Position numbers and translations under genes: made by a program. From contig NZ_JAPDDT010000012.1 of NCBI RefSeq assembly GCF_025950235.1, positions 62,001 through 126,000 on the forward strand: a DNA stretch of 64,000 bases. Direction: 5' to 3'. Source of the DNA: Luteolibacter arcticus (GTDB lineage Bacteria > Verrucomicrobiota > Verrucomicrobiia > Verrucomicrobiales > Akkermansiaceae). The notes under the pieces are model-generated. The model searched no databases. It had not been told where the DNA came from and was given only the letters and a program-made list of their open reading frames with translations. This document shows, piece by piece, positions 16,170 through 24,745 of this stretch. How positions within the stretch are numbered: the first letter of the stretch is position 1; every line of letters begins with the position of its first letter.

Positions 16170-16583
16170 ATGAAGCGCCGCTCTTTTTCCTACATCGCCT
16201 TTTCCGCCCTGCTCGCTGCCTGCGGTGGTGGCCTGAAGCCCAACCCGCCGCCGGCGGAGGTGGAGCTCGATCCCTACCGGCCGGTGATGGCGAACCGGAT
16301 CAATACCGTGCTCTATTCCCGCCGCTCAAAGGAGCAGATGCTGCTGGATCTCGCGGCTCTGGGTGTGATGGTGGGAATGAAGTTCGCGGACTTCAAGGAG
16401 GAGAGCAAAATCGACGATTGGTTCGGCGAGGAATCGGAATTCCTGCCAACGCGCTACACCTCCCTGACCTGCGGGCTTTCTCCGGTGGTCGATCCCGACG
16501 GCAAGATCATCGGGCTCTACCGGAATCGGAAGCTGATCGACGGGAAGATGCACGAGGAGATGGCGCTCCGGCCGGAAGGCTGA
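16170..16583 (+). CDS. Small lipoprotein of unknown function
   Basis: A 137-residue protein with a clear lipoprotein signal: MKRRSFSYIAFSALLAACGGG, lipobox LAAC with Cys18. The mature part starts with a Pro-rich linker (KPNPPPAEVELDPYRP) and continues as a mixed domain containing KEQMLLDLAALGVMVGMKFADFKEESKIDDWFGEES and a C-terminal LSPVVDPDGKIIGLYRNRKLIDG. No family recognised. It starts 1 bp after the ppk2 stop, so it is translationally linked to ppk2. Whether it has any role in polyphosphate metabolism is unknown. Confidence 0.8.
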   Translation: MKRRSFSYIAFSALLAACGGGLKPNPPPAEVELDPYRPVMANRINTVLYSRRSKEQMLLDLAALGVMVGMKFADFKEESKIDDWFGEESEFLPTRYTSLTCGLSPVVDPDGKIIGLYRNRKLIDGKMHEEMALRPEG

Positions 16584-16635
16584 GGCTTGCGACAGATTGC
16601 CAGCTTCCCGGCGTTATGTAGGGTATGGTGAGGAA

Positions 16636-17550
16636 ATGAACCGGCCCGGAAATACCAAGCGCAGGAGGATCAAGCGACGGCTTGCGATTGCCGGAGTCGT
16701 GCTCGCTGTGCTGGGCGTGGTTTCATGCGGGTTCACCACGCGGCTCGTTTCGGAAGCAATCGTGCAACCGGCGCGAAAGGGCGTCGCAGCCCCCTTGCCG
16801 GAGGATTTGGCCGCCCGAACTTTCGTGTTGCCGGACAAGGTGGAGATGCGCGTTTGGGAAGCCCGCCCGAATGAGCTGCCGAAGGCGGCAATGCTGGTGC
16901 TGCACGGCGTTTCCGACTCGAAAGCCAGCCAGGTGGAAACCTTGCGCTACCTCGCCCGCCGGGGTGTTTTTGCCCTGGCGCCCGATTTCAGGGCCCATGG
17001 CGACAGCGGCGGTAAGTTCGCCACCTACGGCTATCTGGAGAAGAAGGACCTCACCCTGCTGCGCAAGGTCGTCGAAAAGGAGTTTCCCGGCATCCCGGTC
17101 GGACTATGGGGCACTTCGTATGGGGGTGCGGTCGCCTTGCAGGCGATGGGCGCGGACGAGAATTTCGACTTCGCCATCATCGAGAGCACGTTCGCCGACC
17201 TGCGTGAAATCGCGCGGGATCAGGTCACCATGCGGACCACGCTGCCGGTCAGCGGACTCGGTCCCTATTTCGTCAATGAAGCCGGCAAGCTGGCCTCCTT
17301 CGACCCCAGCGAGGTCGCCCCGGAGCGGGCGATCGAGAAGGTCCGGGCACCCGTGCTCCACCTGCATGGTGAAGCGGACGAGCTGATCCCGATTTCCCAA
17401 GGCTGGCGCATTGCCAGCCATGCGAAGGGCTCCAACTACCGCTTCGTCCCGATTTCCCGGGGAACGCACTATCACCTGCGGGCGGGTGACCCGGCGAAGT
17501 ACAAGCGCGAGGTGGATGCGTTTCTGGACCGGATGGTGGATGGGAGGTGA
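16636..17550 (+). CDS. Alpha/beta hydrolase, membrane-anchored or lipoprotein
   Basis: A 304-residue serine hydrolase. After a basic N-terminus comes a hydrophobic stretch (residues 17-30) ending in VVSC31, which could be a lipobox or a membrane anchor. The fold is clear: LVLHGVSDSKASQ (oxyanion loop), FRAHGDSGG, nucleophile elbow GTSYGG with Ser161, acidic residue in HGEADELIP, and histidine in SRGTHYHLR near the end. It resembles the BEM46/YfhR-type hydrolases. The start at 16636 has GAGGA just upstream; the frame to 16597 has no such support. It follows the lipoprotein gene in the same direction. Substrate unknown. Confidence 0.88.
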   Translation: MNRPGNTKRRRIKRRLAIAGVVLAVLGVVSCGFTTRLVSEAIVQPARKGVAAPLPEDLAARTFVLPDKVEMRVWEARPNELPKAAMLVLHGVSDSKASQVETLRYLARRGVFALAPDFRAHGDSGGKFATYGYLEKKDLTLLRKVVEKEFPGIPVGLWGTSYGGAVALQAMGADENFDFAIIESTFADLREIARDQVTMRTTLPVSGLGPYFVNEAGKLASFDPSEVAPERAIEKVRAPVLHLHGEADELIPISQGWRIASHAKGSNYRFVPISRGTHYHLRAGDPAKYKREVDAFLDRMVDGR

Positions 17551-17600
17551 AGGGATTGATTGCTTGTCCTCCAATGATGATCCATCAACACAGGTAGCCC

Positions 17601-18053
17601 ATGAAAACCATTCTCGTCGTATTGGCCGCCTCGAATGCCTTGGCTTCAGGCCGCATCGGGGAGACCGCCGAGCAACTCGAGAGGCGTTACGGCAAACCAG
17701 TCCGAACCACTCACAACAGTAATTATTACGAAAAGGACGGCATCTCTATCACCACGGTCATGTGGAAGGATCGCTGCCATCTGATCCATTTCAGTCCGGT
17801 CATCTCCCCCCAGGACAACACGAAGAACTTCGGGATGAACCGGGGCAAGCTCACAAAGGAACAGATCCAGTCCTTCCTAACAGACAATCCGGCGGGAGTT
17901 AAGTGGGAAGGCACCGAGGGGTCCTTCACCAGCAGCGATCACAAGTTCACGGCTCTCGCCAGCTCGAACGGCGTGGTGATCCAGACAGTCAGCTTTCTCA
18001 ATCACGCTCCGCAAGGCACCGCTCCACGACGCCTTCCGATTGCGATCAGATAA
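17601..18053 (+). CDS. Exported hypothetical protein
   Basis: A 150-residue protein beginning MKTILVVLAASNALASGRIGE, a short signal peptide with likely cleavage after ALAS. The mature part has ETAEQLERRYGKPVRTTHNSNYYEKDG, a small-domain opening often seen in short exported verrucomicrobial proteins, then beta-rich sequence. GC content is lower than in the neighbours and codon use is more relaxed, which may point to recent acquisition. I recognise no family. It is a single gene facing the rpiB-glyA fusion, with a hairpin terminator between them. Confidence 0.75.
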   Translation: MKTILVVLAASNALASGRIGETAEQLERRYGKPVRTTHNSNYYEKDGISITTVMWKDRCHLIHFSPVISPQDNTKNFGMNRGKLTKEQIQSFLTDNPAGVKWEGTEGSFTSSDHKFTALASSNGVVIQTVSFLNHAPQGTAPRRLPIAIR

Positions 18054-18123
18054 GATCATTAGGAACCGGCCACGGACGGGATGCGCTCCAAGCATGGGTG
18101 TCCGGCCTTCACGAGGCAAGAAG

Positions 18124-18156
18124 ACGCCCCCGAGGCTGGGCGGGCCAAGGGGGCGT
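18124..18156 (-). terminator. Terminator hairpin between convergent genes
   Basis: ACGCCCCC (18124-18131) pairs with GGGGGCGT (18149-18156) around a GC-rich 17-nt loop. Read on the minus strand it lies 28 bp beyond the rpiB-glyA stop and is followed by a moderately T-rich CTTCTTGCC. It could also stop transcription of the plus-strand gene ending at 18053. Confidence 0.5.
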
Positions 18157-18183
18157 ATGAAGTTCAGATGATCCTTAGGCGGC

Positions 18184-19857
18184 TCACCGCGGCATCGGGA
18201 ACGCCCGGTTGAAGGCGAAGACCTTGTCGCGGATGGCGTGGAGTTTGGCTTCGTCACCGATGGCGGCGAGCGCTTCGGCGATGAAGTCGGCGACTTGCTC
18301 GACGTCCTTTTCCTTCATGCCGCGGGTGGTCACGGCCGGGGTGCCGATGCGGATGCCGCTCGGCTTCATCGGGGTGCCGGTGTCGAAGGGGATGGTGTTC
18401 TTGTTCACCGTGATGCCGGCTTCATCGAGGGCGTGGGAAGCTTCCGATCCGTTGAGACCCTTCGGCCGGAGATCGACCATCATGACGTGATTGTCGGAGC
18501 CGCCGGAAACGATGCGGAGGCCGTGATGGGTGAGGCGCGCGGCGAGGGCCTGCGAATTCTTCACGACTTGCTCCTGGTAGCTCTTGAAGTCGGGCTTGAG
18601 CGCTTCGCCGAAGCAGACGGCCTTGGCGGCGATGACGTGCATCAGCGGGCCGCCCTGGATGCCGGGGAAGACCTGAGCATCGATCTTCTTCGCGAACTCT
18701 TCCTTGCACAGGATGATGCCGCCGCGCGGGCCGCGAAGGGATTTGTGGGTGGTGGAGGTGACGAAGTCGGCGTGCGGCACCGGGTTCGGGTGGACCCCAG
18801 CGGCGACGAGGCCGGCGATGTGGGCCATGTCCACGAACAGGTAGGCACCGACTTCGCGGGCGATCTGCGACATGCGCTCGAAGTCGATCACGCGGGAGTA
18901 GGCGCTGGCACCGCAGGTGATGAGCGCCGGCGTTACTTCGCGGGCGAGCTCGGCGAGGTGATCGTAGTCGATCCGCTCGTCATCCTTGCTCACGCCGTAG
19001 TGGGTCACGTCGTAGAACTTGCCGGAGAAGTTCGCCTTGTGGCCGTGGGTGAGGTGGCCGCCGTGCGACAGGTCCATGGTGAGGATCTTGTCGCCGGGCT
19101 TCAGCACGGAGAAATAGACGGCGGTATTTGCCTGCGAGCCGGAGTGCGGTTGGACGTTCGCGTGCTCTGCGCCGAAGATCTGCTTGGCGCGGTCGATCGC
19201 AAGTTGCTCGACGACATCGACGTTATCGCAGCCGCCATACCAGCGCTTGCCGGGGTATCCTTCGGCATACTTGTTCGTCAGCACGGAGCCTTGGGCTTCC
19301 ATGACGGCGGGCGAGGCGAAGTTTTCCGAGGCGATCAGCTCGATGTTGTTCCGCTGGCGCTTTTCCTCGGCGACGATGGCGGCGTAGATCTCGGGGTCGG
19401 TCTCGGCGATGCGGGACCCGGAGGACTTGCAGACGCGGGCCTCATGGCGGCCGCCTTCGAAGCCGGTGGCGAGGAAGGCATCGGTCATCGCCGTGGCGGT
19501 GGCGACATCGACGGTCTTGCCGCCGAGGCAGAGGACGTTGGCGTCGTTGTGCTGGCGGGTGGTGATCGTTTCCTCGACGGTGCGGACATTGGCGGCCCGG
19601 ACGTGGCGGTGGCGGTTGGCGGCTATGGAAACGCCGACGCCAGAGGTGCAGCAAAGCACGCCGAAATCCTGGGTGCCGTCGGAAACCGAGCGGCCGACGA
19701 GATTGGCGAAGTCCGCATAATCGACCGAGTCGGGACCGTGCGTGCCGAAGTCGGTGACCTCGTGGCCGGCGGCCTGGAGGTGGGCAACGAGGGCATCCTT
19801 GAGGTCAACTCCGCCGTGATCGGCGCCGAGGGCTATACGCAGGGACTTCTGGCTCAT
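18184..19857 (-). CDS. Fusion protein: ribose-5-phosphate isomerase B + serine hydroxymethyltransferase
   Basis: A 557-residue single frame containing two complete enzymes. Residues 5-143 are RpiB/LacAB type: ADHGG (12-16), VLCCTSGVGVSIAANR with the catalytic-position Cys70, and TRQHNDANVLCLGG with His103. Residues about 152-557 are SHMT (GlyA): IELIASENFASPAVMEAQGS, YAEGYPGKRWYGG, and the PLP lysine K372 in TSTTHKSLRGPRGG, then FPGIQGGPLMHVIAAKA and GIRIGTPAVTTRGM. The linker (KSSGSRIAETDPEIYAA) has no ATG, GTG or TTG in a plausible position, so the halves are not separately started. RpiB interconverts ribose-5-P and ribulose-5-P; SHMT makes glycine and methylene-THF from serine. It is divergent from rpe, another pentose-phosphate gene. 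Confidence 0.93.
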   Translation of the reverse strand: MSQKSLRIALGADHGGVDLKDALVAHLQAAGHEVTDFGTHGPDSVDYADFANLVGRSVSDGTQDFGVLCCTSGVGVSIAANRHRHVRAANVRTVEETITTRQHNDANVLCLGGKTVDVATATAMTDAFLATGFEGGRHEARVCKSSGSRIAETDPEIYAAIVAEEKRQRNNIELIASENFASPAVMEAQGSVLTNKYAEGYPGKRWYGGCDNVDVVEQLAIDRAKQIFGAEHANVQPHSGSQANTAVYFSVLKPGDKILTMDLSHGGHLTHGHKANFSGKFYDVTHYGVSKDDERIDYDHLAELAREVTPALITCGASAYSRVIDFERMSQIAREVGAYLFVDMAHIAGLVAAGVHPNPVPHADFVTSTTHKSLRGPRGGIILCKEEFAKKIDAQVFPGIQGGPLMHVIAAKAVCFGEALKPDFKSYQEQVVKNSQALAARLTHHGLRIVSGGSDNHVMMVDLRPKGLNGSEASHALDEAGITVNKNTIPFDTGTPMKPSGIRIGTPAVTTRGMKEKDVEQVADFIAEALAAIGDEAKLHAIRDKVFAFNRAFPMPR

Positions 19858-20073
19858 GGTGGTCGGCTTGGGGCGGGAGGGAAATGGACCGAGGGGCCGG
19901 GAAATGCAACCCCCGAGAGAACCAGAATCCCTCCCGTGACCGGATCATGCGCCGGATGACGCGGAAAGGGCCAAGGGAAGGCCCGGTGGCGGGCGGGCAT
20001 TCCCGAATTCGCGCTGTCATGCCTGCCTTTCTTGGCGCTTGGCACTCCCTCCGGGGGACTCCACCTTCCGGCC

Positions 20074-20742
20074 GTGATTCCGCCGACCTGCCGCGACCGC
20101 GTCATTGCTCCCTCCCTGCTAGCTGCCGATTTTTCCCGCATCCGCGAGGAAGTGACCCGCGCCATCCATTCGGGGGCCGATTGGCTCCATCTGGACGTGA
20201 TGGACGGCCACTTCGTGGACAATATTTCCTTCGGCCCGGCGGTGGTGCAGGCGGTCCACGAAACGAACGACATTTACCTCGATGTCCACCTGATGGTCTC
20301 CCGGCCGGATCATTTCCTGCCGCGCTTCGTGGCCGCCGGGTCGGATATGATCACGGTGCACGTCGAGGCGCACCACGATGTCGCCGCGACCCTCCGTGCG
20401 ATTCGCGACGCCGGTTGCAAGGCCGGTCTGGCCCTGAACCCGGCGACCCCCTTTGACCACGTGGTGCCGCATTTGGAGAACATCGACCTGCTGCTGTGCA
20501 TGACCGTGGTGCCGGGCTTCGGCGGGCAATCCTTCATGCCGGAAGTGCTGCCGAAGATCGAAATGGCGGCAAAATACCGGGACGAGCGCGGCCTCGGGTA
20601 TCACATCGAGGTGGACGGCGGCATCGACGCCCTGACCGCCGCCCGCTGCGGGAAAGCCGGGGCAAACGTCATGGTCGCCGGTTCCTCCACCTTCCGCGCG
20701 CCCGATATGTCGCTGGCGGTGAAGGAAATCCGCGAAGCCTGA
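20074..20742 (+). CDS. rpe: Ribulose-phosphate 3-epimerase
   Basis: A TIM-barrel epimerase of 222 residues that interconverts ribulose-5-P and xylulose-5-P. Family motifs are VIAPSLLAADFSRI, the metal/substrate block WLHLDVMDGHFVDNISFGP, DVHLMVSRPDHF, TVVPGFGGQSFMPEVLPKI and the phosphate-binding IEVDGGIDALTA...NVMVAGSSTF. No ATG lies in a suitable place; the GTG at 20074 (VIPPTCRDRVIAPS) gives the usual length, with the TTG at 20032 as an alternative. It is divergent from the RpiB-SHMT fusion, so two ribulose-5-P enzymes sit back to back, about 216 bp apart. Confidence 0.95.
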   Translation: MIPPTCRDRVIAPSLLAADFSRIREEVTRAIHSGADWLHLDVMDGHFVDNISFGPAVVQAVHETNDIYLDVHLMVSRPDHFLPRFVAAGSDMITVHVEAHHDVAATLRAIRDAGCKAGLALNPATPFDHVVPHLENIDLLLCMTVVPGFGGQSFMPEVLPKIEMAAKYRDERGLGYHIEVDGGIDALTAARCGKAGANVMVAGSSTFRAPDMSLAVKEIREA

Positions 20743-20794
20743 AAACGGACGAATTTTTCGCCCGGCGGCGCTATTATCGTGTCCATTTGATCTC

Positions 20795-21754
20795 ATGAAA
20801 CCCGTTGTCGCCATCGCCACCGCCCTGCTGAGTTTCGCCGCCGGCTGGGTGCTCAAGCCCACACCGGATGCGGTCCCGGACGGATCGACCGCGGAGAACG
20901 GCACCACCAAGTCGACCGGCAGCGGTCGCGGAGGGGAAGGGGATGGATCGCTGGATGGGAAATCCCACGTTCGCGCCAAGCGCCCGCTGGTGCTTCCGGC
21001 GCGCGGCGGGGGTGCCGTTGAGCCCGATGCGGCCACCGTGTCGGCTCAGGTTCGCTTTCAGGAAACCTTCGGCAATGCTTCAGGCCGCGCCGACAATGCC
21101 CGGCTGTCCCGTCTGGCGGAAGCCCTCGGCCTGAGCGCCGAACAGCGGGAGACGCTGGCGGTGCTATTGGCCAACCGCCGCGACGGCTTCCGCGAGCTAC
21201 AGGGCGGCGGCAGCAATCCGGCTGAATCCGTCCAGCAGGCCAGCCTTTCCGAGCAGCGGTTCATGGAGGACGTGAAAAAGCTGCTCGATCCCGAGCAGGT
21301 GGCCGCGCTGGACGATTTCAAGCAGCGCGAAAAGGACAACGACATCGAGGCGAAGGCGCAGCGCGACGTCGCCGACCTGATCGGGCAAGTCGATCTCTCC
21401 GAGGAGCAGCGCGAGCAGGCGCTGGAGGTGATGCGCCGGCTGAGCACGACCGCGGCTAGCAATCGCCCCGCGGGCTGGTCGCTGATGAACGAGTCCTTTG
21501 GCATGCTTGGTAATAATCAGGTGTCGGTGCTCGAAGACCTCGGTGGCGTGATGAACGATCCAGCGGTCATGAACGACCCGCAGGAGATTCAGCGCCGGCT
21601 GATTGAGGCCCAGCGGGCCACCGCTGGCGCGAGAGTTTCCGCGCTGACCGCGATCCTGACCCCCGGCCAGCTCGCGCAGTACCGCGCCACCCTGGAAGCG
21701 CGCTCCTCGATGATGGAGGCGTTTACCCCGCCCCCGCTCAACCCGCCGCGCTGA
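20795..21754 (+). CDS. Exported, helical hypothetical protein
   Basis: A 319-residue protein with an N-terminal signal or anchor (MKPVVAIATALLSFAAGWVLK) and then a low-complexity Gly/Ser/Thr stretch (about 25-60). The rest is strongly helical: ARLSRLAEALGLSAEQRETLAVLLANRRDGFREL, EDVKKLLDPEQVAALDDFKQREKDNDIEAKAQRDVADLIGQVDLSEEQREQALEVMRRL and finally LTAILTPGQLAQYRATLEAR. Repeated 'LT/LS-xxQ' turns between helices recall the Spy/CpxP (LTxxQ) fold, but that is only a resemblance. It ends 5 bp before the parvulin gene and probably shares an operon with it, suggesting an envelope-folding role. Confidence 0.75.
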   Translation: MKPVVAIATALLSFAAGWVLKPTPDAVPDGSTAENGTTKSTGSGRGGEGDGSLDGKSHVRAKRPLVLPARGGGAVEPDAATVSAQVRFQETFGNASGRADNARLSRLAEALGLSAEQRETLAVLLANRRDGFRELQGGGSNPAESVQQASLSEQRFMEDVKKLLDPEQVAALDDFKQREKDNDIEAKAQRDVADLIGQVDLSEEQREQALEVMRRLSTTAASNRPAGWSLMNESFGMLGNNQVSVLEDLGGVMNDPAVMNDPQEIQRRLIEAQRATAGARVSALTAILTPGQLAQYRATLEARSSMMEAFTPPPLNPPR

Positions 21755-21759
21755 GAGAC

Positions 21760-22605
21760 ATGCCGCGCGTCAATGGCGAACCCATCGATCCCACGCTGAT
21801 CGAGGACACTTTTATCCGCCTGAAGGCCGAGGCGGAAATGGCCAGCGAGGTTTCCTGCTGCGAGCGCGATGGCGAATTCCGCGAGCGGGCCGAAGAGGAA
21901 GTCATCGACGGCATTCTTCTTGCCCAGGAGGCGGAGCGCCGCGTGCCGGAGCCTCCGGCCGACGAGACCCGTACGGCCTTTGAGGATACCTTGCGCGAAT
22001 GGCGTCGCCACGGTGCTTCGTGGGACTTGCTGGATGCCCAGCGCGAATCGCTGCGTGCCGAAACGATATCGAGGCTTCGGATGGAGCGCTTCACCGGCGG
22101 CCTGTGGAAAGAGCTGCCGGAGCTGGGCTACGAGGATCTTCGTAATTGGTACGGTGAGAACCTTACCCGCTTCCGCACGCCCGCCGCGGCGAATGTGCTT
22201 CACCTTGTCCGCTTCCCGGAAAGCCCGGACCCGTGGGACGATTACGCTGCCATGCTCGACTTCCGCCGCCGTGCGCTGGAGGGCGAGGATTTCGCGACGC
22301 TGGCGACGGCCCACACACAGAAGAAGGGGGGCGAGACCGATCTCGGGTGGATCGAGCAGCAGCGTCTGCTGAATCCCTTCGAGGCGATGTTGTTCTCCCT
22401 GCACGAGGGCGAAGTCAGCCCGGTCTTCCACTACGAACAGGCCTACCATCTCGTGAAGGTCACCGAGGCCCGGGCCGCCTCGGTGCAGCCTTTCGAGGAA
22501 GTCGCGGACAGCATCCGCGAGGAAGTGGAGCGCGAGCGCCGCCTGCAGGTGCTGAAGGACCTCGCCGCCAAACTCCGCGCCACGGCAGTGATCGAGCAGG
22601 ATTGA
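21760..22605 (+). CDS. Peptidyl-prolyl isomerase, parvulin (PpiC/SurA) type
   Basis: A 281-residue SurA/PpiC-like protein. The N-terminal half is helical (chaperone-like, residues 10-130). The parvulin domain is about 140-240: ANVLHLVRFPES, EDFATLATAHTQKKGGETDLGWIEQQRLLNPFEAMLFSLHEGEVSPVFHYEQAYHLVKVTEARAA, including the GGxxDLGW and V-F...Y-H-x-V-K signatures. A basic helical tail follows. No signal peptide is visible, which is unusual for SurA-type proteins and implies cytoplasmic action or an unrecognised export route. It starts 5 bp after the preceding exported helical protein. Confidence 0.88.
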   Translation: MPRVNGEPIDPTLIEDTFIRLKAEAEMASEVSCCERDGEFRERAEEEVIDGILLAQEAERRVPEPPADETRTAFEDTLREWRRHGASWDLLDAQRESLRAETISRLRMERFTGGLWKELPELGYEDLRNWYGENLTRFRTPAAANVLHLVRFPESPDPWDDYAAMLDFRRRALEGEDFATLATAHTQKKGGETDLGWIEQQRLLNPFEAMLFSLHEGEVSPVFHYEQAYHLVKVTEARAASVQPFEEVADSIREEVERERRLQVLKDLAAKLRATAVIEQD

Positions 22606-22647
22606 AAGGCTCGCCAAGGCCCGCCGCGGGCTTTAGCAAAGCCGTCG

Positions 22648-23934
22648 ATGCCCAACCGCTTCTACGGCGCCTTCGACACCGAGCGATTTTCCGGGAAAGC
22701 CGACGCCGCGGATTTCCGCACGCCGTTCCAGATTGATCGCGACCGGGTGCTGCACACGCCCGCCTTCCGGCGCCTGCAGAACAAGACGCAGGTCTTCTGG
22801 AGCGGGGAGTATGATTTCTACCGGACCCGGCTGACCCACTCGCTGGAAGTCGCCCAGATCGGCCGCTCGATCTGCCACTGGCTGATTTCGCGGGGCGAAT
22901 CGCTTTCCGAGGATTTCTTCATCGACCCGGATCTGGTCGAGGCGGCGTGCCTGTCCCACGACCTCGGCCACCCGCCCTTCGGCCACGCCGGGGAGAGGAC
23001 GCTGAACCATCTGATGGCTCCCTACGGTGGCTTCGAGGGGAATGCGCAGACGCTGCGGCTGCTCACCGAGCGGATCTTCTCCGCCAAGCGCACCGGCATG
23101 GATCCTAGCCGCGCCTTTCTCGATGCGGTGCTGAAATACAAGTCGCTGTGGAGCGAGCTGAAGAACGCCGACAAGCTGCCCGAGCACCACTTCCTTTACG
23201 ACTTCCAGCACGCGTGGCTGGACTGGGCGATGGGCGGCAATGACTTCCCTGCCGAGCTGCCGCCGGGCAAGGAGCGCGATTCCTTCAAGTCGATCGAGTG
23301 CCAGGTCATGGACTGGGCGGACGACACGGCGTATTCGCTCAACGACCTCGCCGATAGCGTGCGCGCCGGCTTCCTGCGTATCGAGCGCATCGAGGCGTGG
23401 GCGGAGAAGAACGGGGCCGAGGTGAGCGATGGCACTCCACTGGGCGAACTCATCGCCTCGATCCGCAAGCGCAAGGTGGATCCCTTCGTCGGCTCGCGCA
23501 TCGGTAAGTACATCCGCGCCACCACTCTCACCACTGACACCAACTTCCTCAGCGGTGCGAGCAATCGCTACCGCTTCCGGCTCCTTGTGGACCCCGCGTT
23601 AAAGGCGGAGTCGAAGCTATTCAAGAAGCTCGCCTTCGAGGTGGTGTTCCTGTCCCCGCAGCTCAAGCAGCTTGAGCACAAGGGCAATCACCTGCTCCAC
23701 GGGCTGTGGGACGTTCTGGTGAAACGCTACGTCACCGGCAAGGACATCGACGGCCAGACCTTCCAGCTCCTCCCCGAGGACGCCGCCAGCGAGATCGAGC
23801 AGGCGGACACCGAGGAGAAGAAAGCCCGGCTCGTCTGCGACTTCCTCGCCGGCATGTCCGATGGCTACGCGGCGCGGATGTACAAGCGTCTTTTCACCCC
23901 GGACTTCGGGTCGATCGGGGATTTGATCGGGTAG
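22648..23934 (+). CDS. dgt: Deoxyguanosinetriphosphate triphosphohydrolase (dGTPase), HD superfamily
   Basis: A 428-residue dGTPase-like protein that splits dNTPs into nucleoside and triphosphate. The metal-binding HD residues are visible: H64 in RLTHSLEVAQIGRS and H104-D105 in ACLSHDLGHPPFGHAGE, with further blocks FEGNAQTLRLLTE and CQVMDWADDTAYSLNDL (metal Asp). The opening TPFQIDRDRVLHTPAFRRLQNKTQVFW is typical of the family. The length agrees with the shorter bacterial dGTPase-like proteins rather than with E. coli Dgt. It starts 42 bp after the parvulin gene. It works in the cytoplasm in nucleotide pool control, like the NUDIX gene at 2332. Confidence 0.94.
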   Translation: MPNRFYGAFDTERFSGKADAADFRTPFQIDRDRVLHTPAFRRLQNKTQVFWSGEYDFYRTRLTHSLEVAQIGRSICHWLISRGESLSEDFFIDPDLVEAACLSHDLGHPPFGHAGERTLNHLMAPYGGFEGNAQTLRLLTERIFSAKRTGMDPSRAFLDAVLKYKSLWSELKNADKLPEHHFLYDFQHAWLDWAMGGNDFPAELPPGKERDSFKSIECQVMDWADDTAYSLNDLADSVRAGFLRIERIEAWAEKNGAEVSDGTPLGELIASIRKRKVDPFVGSRIGKYIRATTLTTDTNFLSGASNRYRFRLLVDPALKAESKLFKKLAFEVVFLSPQLKQLEHKGNHLLHGLWDVLVKRYVTGKDIDGQTFQLLPEDAASEIEQADTEEKKARLVCDFLAGMSDGYAARMYKRLFTPDFGSIGDLIG

Positions 23935-23943
23935 GGGTGGATA

Positions 23944-24162
23944 GTAGGCGCGGTGTTGACACCGCGGAAGCACTGGAACTGCCGGCATTCGGGGACCACT
24001 CCGCACTGTTACCAGTGCACCTACGGGAAACGAAAGGCGACGCGAATTGGTGGGCGGCATCTTCCCTTTGCTTCGTCAGGGTAGGCGCGGTGGTGACACC
24101 GCTGAAGCACTGGAACTGCGGGCAATCAGGGACCGTTCCGCACTGTCACCAGGTGCACCTAC
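23944..24162. repeat. Two direct copies of an 81-82-bp palindromic element
   Basis: Copies at 23944-24024 and 24081-24162 are about 85% identical and spaced by 56 bp. Each starts with GTAGGCGCGGTG and ends with a related inverted sequence GCACCTAC, so each can fold into a long hairpin. Both are followed by GGAAA-GAAAG-like sequence. They fill the 247-bp gap between dgt and the minus-strand nucleotidyltransferase gene. No ORF or transposase is inside. They are probably REP/MITE-type repeats. Confidence 0.75.
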
Positions 24163-24181
24163 GGAAATGAAAGCAGATGTC

Positions 24182-24745
24182 TCATAGCGGCGGGATCTCC
24201 GCCAAGACACGGCGCAGGCGTTCCGTGGTGGCGTGGGTTTCGCACCACTTTTCGATGTAGGCCATGTCGAGGTTTTCGGGGCCCTGCACGGCGAGCACGT
24301 CCCGTGCGTCATCGAGGTCTTTCGGACGGGCCCAGCGGAGCTTTTGGACGACGATGTCTTCGGCGGTGGGGACATGAATCTCGCGCCCGAGAATCGGGAC
24401 GTAAGTTCGGGTGCGGCGGGAGAATTCCGACTGAACGAAGGGATCATCAAAAATCTCGAAAAGCTCGACCTTGTAAGCCGGGATGGTCGCCGACACTCCG
24501 ACCCAGCGTTTGCCCCAGGTGAGGGTGTCGAATTGCACCTGAGGATCGAATTTCACAAGCGGCTGGAATGCCTCCATGAGCTGGCGGATGCCACGATCTT
24601 CATCGGTGGCGACGAGGAAATCGACATCCTTGGTCGCGCGGGGGATGCCGTAGGTGCCAGCGGCGATCGCCCCCACAGCCATGTGGGGAACTCCGCTTTC
24701 TTCGGCGATCTCAAAGAGGCGGCCTGCGAGTTCTTCGAGCTTCAT
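24182..24745 (-). CDS. Nucleotidyltransferase-fold protein (MNT/AbiEii-like)
   Basis: A 187-residue protein with the minimal nucleotidyltransferase signature: GAIAAGTYGIPRATKDVDFLV (about 25-45), with the paired acids D41 and D43 and the preceding G-(A/T)-R-x-T loop. The rest (KVELFEIFDDPFVQSEFSRRTRTYVPILGREIHVPTAEDIVVQKLRWARPKDLDDARDVLAVQG) matches the AbiEii/DUF6036-like group, including the 'edlv..Kl.w.rpkD..D...' helix. Such proteins occur as toxins, antitoxins or stand-alone NTases. It overlaps the small upstream gene by 4 bp (ATGA type), so the two are translated together. Whether the pair is a toxin-antitoxin system is only a hypothesis. Confidence 0.82.
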   Translation of the reverse strand: MKLEELAGRLFEIAEESGVPHMAVGAIAAGTYGIPRATKDVDFLVATDEDRGIRQLMEAFQPLVKFDPQVQFDTLTWGKRWVGVSATIPAYKVELFEIFDDPFVQSEFSRRTRTYVPILGREIHVPTAEDIVVQKLRWARPKDLDDARDVLAVQGPENLDMAYIEKWCETHATTERLRRVLAEIPPL

